Assembly (NCBI GenBank): GCA_002294665.1
Contig: DBFQ01000107.1
Coordinates: forward strand, 1-10,995
Direction: 5' to 3'
Source of the DNA: Candidatus Aminicenantes bacterium UBA876
GTDB lineage: Bacteria; Acidobacteriota; Aminicenantia; UBA2199
DNA: 10,995 nt
In this document: piece after piece, positions 5,908-10,995 of the stretch
Layout: each line of letters begins with the position of its first letter
Position numbering within the stretch: the first letter of the stretch is position 1
Translations under genes and position numbers: made by a program
Notes under the pieces: model-generated
Seen by the model: the letters and a program-made list of their open reading frames with translations, nothing else
Database searches by the model: none
What the model was told of the DNA's origin: nothing

Positions 5908-6288
5908 ATGCCGGAAAAGAACTATCGCGAAACTTCACGCCGGGGTGGAATGCTCTGGCTGTTGCAACGGGTCTCGGCCGTGGTGATCTTTGTGTTGCTC
6001 ATGATCCACTACGTGACCTATCATTTTATCGGGGACGGGACCATCACCTATGACCGTATTGTCGCCAAGATGGCCTCCCCCTGGTTCAACCTGACGCAGA
6101 TCCTGTTTTTGGCCGCCGCGCTGTTTCACGGGCTGAACGGCGTGTGGATGGTAACGGAAGACTACATCCACCAGCGGGGACTCCGCCTGATGCTGGCCGC
6201 GATCCTGTTGTTGCTGGGGTTGCTCCTGCTTTACGGCGGGACTTCCACGGTATTGAATGCGGGGTATCCCGGGAGAGTGTCACAATGA
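5908..6288 (+). CDS. sdhD: Succinate dehydrogenase membrane anchor SdhD
   Basis: 126 aa with three membrane helices (about 17-41, 59-82, 91-110). [16 protein letters not shown] (71-86) is the diagnostic stretch: H74 aligns with the second axial heme ligand (His71 of E. coli SdhD), and the D85-Y86 pair matches the quinone-site Asp-Tyr. Together with SdhC H78 this predicts a single bis-histidine heme b, the type-C arrangement. The start is preceded by CGGAGAAAAG. Its stop overlaps the sdhA start as ATGA (6285-6288), indicating translational coupling to the catalytic subunit. SdhD sequences diverge widely, so the name rests on position, topology and these residues. Confidence 0.88.
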   Translation: MPEKNYRETSRRGGMLWLLQRVSAVVIFVLLMIHYVTYHFIGDGTITYDRIVAKMASPWFNLTQILFLAAALFHGLNGVWMVTEDYIHQRGLRLMLAAILLLLGLLLLYGGTSTVLNAGYPGRVSQ

Positions 6289-8024
6289 AACCTGATGAAG
6301 CCAGACATTCGCACCAGATTGACGCTTTGGTTGTGGGCTCCGGGCTGGCCGGCATGCGCGCGGCTTTGGAACTGGCCCGCAACGGCATCGAGGTGGCGGT
6401 ATTGACCAAGGTCTATCCGACCCGTTCACATTCCGGAGCGGCCCAGGGTGGTATCGCCGCCGCCCTGGCCAACGTGGCCGAGGATTCCCTGGAACTGCAC
6501 ATGTTTGACACGGTCAAAGGCAGCGATTACCTGGGAGACCAGAATGTGATCGAGCTGTTCGTACAGGAAGCGCGTAAAACCGTGTACGATTTTGAGCATA
6601 TGGGTGTTCCTTTCTCGCGAACCGAGGACGGACGCATCAACCAGCGGCCCTTCGGCGGCCACAGTTCCCCGCGGGCGTGTTTTTCCGCGGACATCACCGG
6701 TCATGTGTTGTTGCATACCTTGTACGAACAATGCGTGCGTCACCGCGTCCATTTTTACAACGAATTCCAGGTGGTCTCGCTGCTGATCGAGGATCATGTG
6801 TGCCGCGGAGTCGTGGCCTGGGATATCCGTCACGGGGGCCTGCATGTATTTCAGGCCAAGGCCGTGCTGCTGGCTACCGGCGGGTACGGCCGGGCATTTA
6901 AAATCACGTCGAACGCCCACGCCAACACCGGGGACAGCCTTTCGCTGATTCTGGAAGCCGGTTTGCCGCTGGAGGACATGGAATTCGTTCAATTTCATCC
7001 CACCGGCCTGTTCAAGCACGGCATCCTGTTGTCTGAAGCGGCCCGGGGAGAAGGCGCTTACATCCTGAACGGGAAGGGTGAGCGGTTCATGGCGAATTAC
7101 GCCCGGGAGAAAATGGAGCTGGCCCCGCGCGACCTGGTTTCGCGGGCCGAACAGACCGAGATCAACGAGGGCCGTGGTATCGACGGCAAGGATTACGTTT
7201 ACCTTGACCTGCGCCATCTGGGCCGGGAAAAGATCATGGATCGCCTGCCCCAGGTCTGGGAACTCGCCCTCAATTACCTTAAGGTGGACGCGGTCGAGGC
7301 CCCGGTTCCCATCCAGCCCACGGCACATTACTCCATGGGCGGTGTTCCGGCCAATATCCACACCGAGGTGATTTACAATGCCGCCGGAGATACGGTCACC
7401 GGCCTGTACGCGGCCGGCGAGGCATCCTGCCTCTCGCTTCACGGTGCCAACCGCCTGGGCACCAACTCCCTGCAGGATGCCGCCACTTTCGGACGCCTTG
7501 CGGGTCGGAGCATGGCGGATTTCATTCGTCGCAGCACGTTTTCTCCCCTGCCGCCATCTCCCCTGGATCGACCGCGCGCCTGCATCGATCGCCTGATTTC
7601 CGGCGGCAACGGCAAGGAAAGACACGCGCGGCTCCGCGAAGAACTTCAGGAAAACATGACCCGTTACGCCGGCGTGTTCCGCAACGCGGAAGGGCTTTCC
7701 AGGCTGCGTGAGGTGGTCCGTGAACTTCAGGAACGCTATCAGAATGTCCGCGTCGATGACCCGGGCCTGCCGTTCAACCTGGACCTGATGGAAGCCATGG
7801 AGGTGGGGCACCTGCTGAATTTTTCCGAAGTCATTGTTGAAGGAGCGTTGACGCGCACCGAATCCCGCGGCGCGCATTTTCGCACCGATTATCCCAAGCG
7901 GGACGATCAGAACTGGCTGGCGCATACCCTTGCCTGGAAGACAGATTCAGGTGTGCGTTTGAGTCATGACAAGAAGGTGGTTATTTACATGGACCGCTTC
8001 CCGCCCCAGGAACGGAAATACTAG
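6285..8024 (+). CDS. sdhA: Succinate dehydrogenase flavoprotein subunit SdhA
   Basis: 579 aa, the usual length. It oxidises succinate to fumarate in the TCA cycle and passes two electrons to SdhB. Seen in order: the FAD-binding [12 protein letters not shown] (16-27); [16 protein letters not shown] (46-61) with H49, the histidine that carries covalent FAD in this family; [10 protein letters not shown] (near 122-131); QFHPTG and [10 protein letters not shown] with the catalytic histidine and arginine; HYSMGGV; and GLYAAGEAS...[14 protein letters not shown] near the C-terminal FAD contacts. It finishes with [20 protein letters not shown], typical of SdhA. I start it at the ATG in the ATGA overlap with sdhD; the open frame extends further upstream but that part lies within sdhD. 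The stop codon overlaps the sdhB ribosome binding site. Confidence 0.96.
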   Translation: MKPDEARHSHQIDALVVGSGLAGMRAALELARNGIEVAVLTKVYPTRSHSGAAQGGIAAALANVAEDSLELHMFDTVKGSDYLGDQNVIELFVQEARKTVYDFEHMGVPFSRTEDGRINQRPFGGHSSPRACFSADITGHVLLHTLYEQCVRHRVHFYNEFQVVSLLIEDHVCRGVVAWDIRHGGLHVFQAKAVLLATGGYGRAFKITSNAHANTGDSLSLILEAGLPLEDMEFVQFHPTGLFKHGILLSEAARGEGAYILNGKGERFMANYAREKMELAPRDLVSRAEQTEINEGRGIDGKDYVYLDLRHLGREKIMDRLPQVWELALNYLKVDAVEAPVPIQPTAHYSMGGVPANIHTEVIYNAAGDTVTGLYAAGEASCLSLHGANRLGTNSLQDAATFGRLAGRSMADFIRRSTFSPLPPSPLDRPRACIDRLISGGNGKERHARLREELQENMTRYAGVFRNAEGLSRLREVVRELQERYQNVRVDDPGLPFNLDLMEAMEVGHLLNFSEVIVEGALTRTESRGAHFRTDYPKRDDQNWLAHTLAWKTDSGVRLSHDKKVVIYMDRFPPQERKY

Positions 8025-8033
8025 GAGGCCATC

Positions 8034-8741
8034 ATGAACGAATCGATTACAGTCAAAATACTGCGCTACCAGCCGGAAAAGGATAGAAAACCCCATTGGC
8101 GGACATACCACCTGGATGTACCCGGGGACTCCACCATTCTGGATGTACTGAACGAGATCCACTGGCATCACGACGGCACCCTGGCTTATCGACGCTCCTG
8201 CCGCAGCGCCATCTGCGGTTCGTGCGCCATGAAGGTTAATGGACGCAACGTACTGGCCTGTGAAACCCCGATGCACCAGTTCCGGGGAAAGACCTTGAAG
8301 ATCGAGCCGTTGCCGGGTTTTCCGATCATCAAGGACCTGGTTGTGGACATGGAAGGATTTTTCGACAAGCTGCAGCGGGTGAAACCCTACATGATTGTCA
8401 ACAAACCGGTGCCGGACAAGGAGTTCCTGCAGAGTCCCGAGGAGTTTTCGCAAATCCGCGAATCCGCCTATTGCATTCTCTGCGGCGCCTGTACCTCGTC
8501 CTGTCCCAGCCTCTGGGCCAATGAGAATTACCTCGGTCCCGCGGCCCTGTTGAAGGCGTACCGCTTCATTTTTGACAGCCGTGATGACGGCACGGACGAA
8601 CGCCTGGATATCATCAACGATCGCAACGGTTTGTGGCGTTGTCATACGATTTTCAACTGCATGGAGGCGTGTCCGAAACATATCAACATCACCGGTTGCA
8701 TTTCGCGGTTGAAAAACCGGGTGGTGGACAACTCCCTGTGA
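8034..8741 (+). CDS. sdhB: Succinate dehydrogenase iron-sulfur subunit SdhB
   Basis: 235 aa, the size of E. coli-type SdhB. It carries electrons from the FAD of SdhA to quinone through three clusters, and all ligands are visible. The [2Fe-2S] site is C56, C61, C64 and C76 (CRSAICGSC and LAC). The [4Fe-4S] site is C147, C150, C153 and C157 (CILCGACTSSC). The [3Fe-4S] site is C203, C209 and C213 (CHTIFNCMEACP). GPAALLKAYRFIFDSRD between the last two is typical of succinate dehydrogenase rather than fumarate reductase. An AGGAGG overlapping the sdhA stop codon lies 5 nt before the ATG, so it is the last gene of a tightly packed operon. No T-tailed hairpin follows, so transcripts may read into galE. 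Confidence 0.96.
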   Translation: MNESITVKILRYQPEKDRKPHWRTYHLDVPGDSTILDVLNEIHWHHDGTLAYRRSCRSAICGSCAMKVNGRNVLACETPMHQFRGKTLKIEPLPGFPIIKDLVVDMEGFFDKLQRVKPYMIVNKPVPDKEFLQSPEEFSQIRESAYCILCGACTSSCPSLWANENYLGPAALLKAYRFIFDSRDDGTDERLDIINDRNGLWRCHTIFNCMEACPKHINITGCISRLKNRVVDNSL

Positions 8742-8794
8742 GGGCAGATCCGTTCGACCGCCCGGGAGCAGGAAAACAATGAGAGGTGATAAAG

Positions 8795-9802
8795 ATGTCC
8801 CATGATCGTGGCCGCGTACTGGTTGCCGGCGGCGCGGGATACATCGGCAGCCACGTATGCCTGGCCCTGGCCACGGCGGGGTATCAACCCGTGGTCCTGG
8901 ACAACCTGACTACCGGTAACGCCGACCATGTGGCTGGATTTCCCCTGGTTCAGGCGGATATCGCCGACCATGAACAGGTGGCCGCACTCTTGAAAGAAGG
9001 GGATATCCGGGCTGTGCTGCATTTCGCCGCCCTGATCCAGGTGGAAGAATCGGTGCGCAACCCCCAGAAATACTATGACAACAACGTGTGTCGCACGCTG
9101 CAATTGCTGGAGACCTGCATCAAGAACGGCGTGCGCGCGCTGGTGTTTTCTTCCACGGCGGCGGTGTACGGGAGTCCGCAGCGATTGCCGATATCCGAGC
9201 AGGCCCCGCTTATCCCGATCAACCCTTACGGGCGTTCCAAGTTAATGGTGGAAACGATCTTACGGGACATGGCATCGGCATTTCCGGACTTTCACTACGC
9301 GGCCCTGCGGTATTTCAATGTGGCCGGAGCTGATCGCAAAGGTCGCATCGGCCAACGCTATCCCCGGGCCACGCACCTGATCACCCTGGCATTGCGCACC
9401 GCTCTGGGCCTGCGTCCGGAACTGGCGGTTTTCGGCAACGACTATCCCACTGCGGATGGAACCGCGGTACGCGATTATATCGATATCGAGGATATCGCCG
9501 CCTTGCACGTTCTGGCGCTCAATGAGTTGCTGGACCGCCCCCGGGACCTGGTGCTGAACTGCGGTTACGGTCATGGTTTTTCGGTGAAGGATGTTGTGGA
9601 AACCGTCAGGCGTGTTACGGGAGTGGATTTTCCCGTGCGCGAAACCGGCCGCCGCGCCGGAGATCCACCGGTTCTGGTGGCGGACTCCACTCGGGCGCGA
9701 AGTGAGCTGGCCTGGTCTCCCGCTCACGACAACCTGGAAGAGATCATTCGCGCGGCCTGGCAATGGGAGCAAAAGCTCCATCTGGAAACGGCGGAAACAT
9801 GA
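8795..9802 (+). CDS. galE: UDP-glucose 4-epimerase (extended SDR family)
   Basis: 335 aa, standard GalE length. It interconverts UDP-glucose and UDP-galactose (or the N-acetyl forms), feeding polysaccharide and lipopolysaccharide synthesis or galactose use. The NAD-binding GGAGYIGSH is at 12-20, followed by the D36-N37-L38 end of the second strand and HFAALIQVEESV (76-87). The SDR catalytic residues are S120-T121 in FSSTAAVYG and the Y145-x3-K149 pair in NPYGRSK. The substrate-site segments YFNVAGA, DGTAVRDYI and the C-terminal RRAGDPPVLVAD are all typical. I chose ATG 8795 because AGAGGTG sits 6 nt ahead; the GTG at 8786 is part of that ribosome binding site. It lies 53 nt after sdhB with no clear terminator or promoter between, and overlaps the next gene by 4 bp. 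Confidence 0.93.
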   Translation: MSHDRGRVLVAGGAGYIGSHVCLALATAGYQPVVLDNLTTGNADHVAGFPLVQADIADHEQVAALLKEGDIRAVLHFAALIQVEESVRNPQKYYDNNVCRTLQLLETCIKNGVRALVFSSTAAVYGSPQRLPISEQAPLIPINPYGRSKLMVETILRDMASAFPDFHYAALRYFNVAGADRKGRIGQRYPRATHLITLALRTALGLRPELAVFGNDYPTADGTAVRDYIDIEDIAALHVLALNELLDRPRDLVLNCGYGHGFSVKDVVETVRRVTGVDFPVRETGRRAGDPPVLVADSTRARSELAWSPAHDNLEEIIRAAWQWEQKLHLETAET

Positions 9803-10995
9803 AACGTAGATCGATTATGGTTGCCATGCTTGTCATGGCCGTGATGCGGTGGCCTGTTGCCGCGACGGCGGAAACGGTCGCCGCGGATAAGGACCCGTCT
9901 CTGACTGCCGCAGCAATCGTGGAATACGCCATCGATGCCCGCTTGCTGTCGGCCGGGCGGAAACTCGATGCCACTCAGGTGCTCACCTGGCGCAATACGA
10001 CGCAGCAGGCGGCAAAGGCACTGCGTTTTCATCTGTATTACAATGCGTTTCGCGGCCCGGATACCACTTTTATGCGCGAAAGGGGATCAACCCGGTTCAG
10101 CGGCAGCAAAGCTTCTCAAGCAAGACGCTATGGCGGCATTGATATTCTGGAGCTGAGCCGGATCGGGGGCGCAGACCTGACGAAAGCGATCCAATTCATC
10201 GCTCCGGATGATCAGAACGACAACGACCGCACGGTTATCGAGGTGCCATTGTCGACGCCCGTGGAACCGGGTGATGCCATTCGCCTGCGTTTCCGTTTCC
10301 AATTGCAGATTCCGGAAATATTTGCGCGTACAGGCTCGTGGAGGGACTTCTTTTTCCTGGGGCAATGGTTTCCCAAAATCGGCGTGTTCCAGGCGGATGG
10401 AACCTGGCATTGCCACCAATTCCATGCCAATTCCGAATTTTTCGCGGATTTCGGCCGCTACCGGGTCGCGATTACCCTGCCGGAGAAATTCGTGGTCGGT
10501 GCCACGGGCCATGCCGTATCCGCAACCCCACATGCAGATGGCACGGTGACGCATGTCTTTGAACAGGACCGCGTGCATGATTTCGCCTGGACGGCCTGGC
10601 CCGAATTCCGCCGCCTTGTCCGCCCGGTCAACATCCCCGGCCGTGAACATCCGGTGGAGGTGATTCTCCTACTGGATCCACGGCACGAGGACGCCGTGGA
10701 ACGGTATTTCAAGTCCGTTTCTTTCGCCATGCGTTATCTGTCGGAAAAACTCTTTCCCTATCCATACGATCGCCTCACGGTCGTGGACCCGCCCCTGGGA
10801 GCGGCGGCGGCGATGGGCATGGAGTATCCCACCCTGATTACCGGTGGTCATGTGTCGTTTCTGCCGGAGGGAATGCACTTTACCGAGATGGTGACCATTC
10901 ATGAATTCGGTCACCAGTACTGGTATGGCTTGATCGCCAGCGACGAATTCCGTGAAGCCTGGCTGGATGAAGGGGTCAATACTTTTTTCGAAGGC
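9799..10995 (+). CDS. Secreted M1-family zinc metallopeptidase (3' end outside the window)
   Basis: Open for 399 codons from the ATG in the ATGA overlap with galE to the right edge, so the C-terminus is missing. Residues 1-24 look like a Sec signal peptide: KRR, a Met/Val/Ala-rich core, and an ATA cleavage site after A24, so it probably acts in the periplasm or outside. A beta-rich N-terminal domain precedes the catalytic domain. That domain has the zinc site HEFGH (368-372) and third ligand E391 at the canonical 18-residue spacing in WLDEG. MGMEY (339-343) stands where aminopeptidase N has GAMEN; GMEY variants are familiar in bacterial M1-like enzymes. It probably trims peptides from the amino end, but the exact specificity is unknown. 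The ATGA junction implies co-translation with galE, an unexpected partner. Confidence 0.9.
   Translation, partial: MKRRSIMVAMLVMAVMRWPVAATAETVAADKDPSLTAAAIVEYAIDARLLSAGRKLDATQVLTWRNTTQQAAKALRFHLYYNAFRGPDTTFMRERGSTRFSGSKASQARRYGGIDILELSRIGGADLTKAIQFIAPDDQNDNDRTVIEVPLSTPVEPGDAIRLRFRFQLQIPEIFARTGSWRDFFFLGQWFPKIGVFQADGTWHCHQFHANSEFFADFGRYRVAITLPEKFVVGATGHAVSATPHADGTVTHVFEQDRVHDFAWTAWPEFRRLVRPVNIPGREHPVEVILLLDPRHEDAVERYFKSVSFAMRYLSEKLFPYPYDRLTVVDPPLGAAAAMGMEYPTLITGGHVSFLPEGMHFTEMVTIHEFGHQYWYGLIASDEFREAWLDEGVNTFFEG

Noticed and set aside
6144..6284. Upstream start for SdhA at 6144
   Set aside because: It lies within sdhD in another frame; the ATGA junction gives the normal SdhA length and N-terminus.
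6426..7925. 499-codon open frame antisense to sdhA
   Set aside because: SdhA in the other strand is unmistakable; long antisense frames are expected in GC-rich genes with biased third positions, and this protein resembles no family I know.
8742..8794. Terminator after sdhB
   Set aside because: Only short 4-bp stems (such as GGGC/GCCC) without a T-run are visible, not enough to call one.

Overview
This window looks like chromosomal DNA of a Gram-negative-type, respiring, GC-rich bacterium. Support comes from a membrane-anchored RodZ-like protein, a type-C succinate dehydrogenase (sdhCDAB), secreted and cytosolic peptidases, and a conserved protein of unknown function whose relatives I recall from Acidobacteriota and delta-proteobacterial lineages. 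That placement is by recollection of family style only; no rRNA or other phylogenetic marker is present, so it is tentative (Acidobacteriota / Aminicenantes-like or Desulfobacterota/Myxococcota-like).

Layout: (1) 1-97 is a degenerate heptamer tandem repeat that runs off the left edge, followed by a pyrimidine-rich stretch. (2) 125-2003 (+) holds a strong sigma70-type promoter placed directly against the ATG of a RodZ-like gene, which overlaps a 349-aa protein of unknown function. (3) 2046-3506 (-) is the Xaa-His dipeptidase pepD, convergent with the previous pair; a GC-rich hairpin lies between them and overlaps the stop codon of the upstream gene. (4) 3664-4236 (+) is a small nitroreductase-family flavoprotein, whose 3' end overlaps by 7 bp the 3' end of (5) a six-helix membrane diguanylate cyclase on the minus strand (4230-5402). 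(6) 5521-8741 (+) is a tight sdhC-sdhD-sdhA-sdhB operon. (7) galE (8795-9802) and a secreted M1-family metallopeptidase (9799 to the right edge, incomplete) follow, fused by a 4-bp ATGA overlap.

How they fit together: SDH joins the TCA cycle to the quinone pool. PepD and the M1 enzyme suggest peptide use (cytosolic and extracytoplasmic respectively). GalE feeds nucleotide sugars to envelope polysaccharide. The RodZ-like and GGDEF proteins are envelope-anchored regulatory or structural proteins. Apart from the operon there is no sign of a single pathway, and no integrase, transposase, CRISPR array, phage gene or RNA gene was seen.

No clearly new multi-gene system is present. The items most worth a second look are the heptamer array with its 44-bp higher-order period, two genes (RodZ-like and GGDEF) whose promoters appear to place transcription start on or next to the ATG with no Shine-Dalgarno sequence, and the uncharacterised 349-aa protein coupled to the RodZ-like gene.
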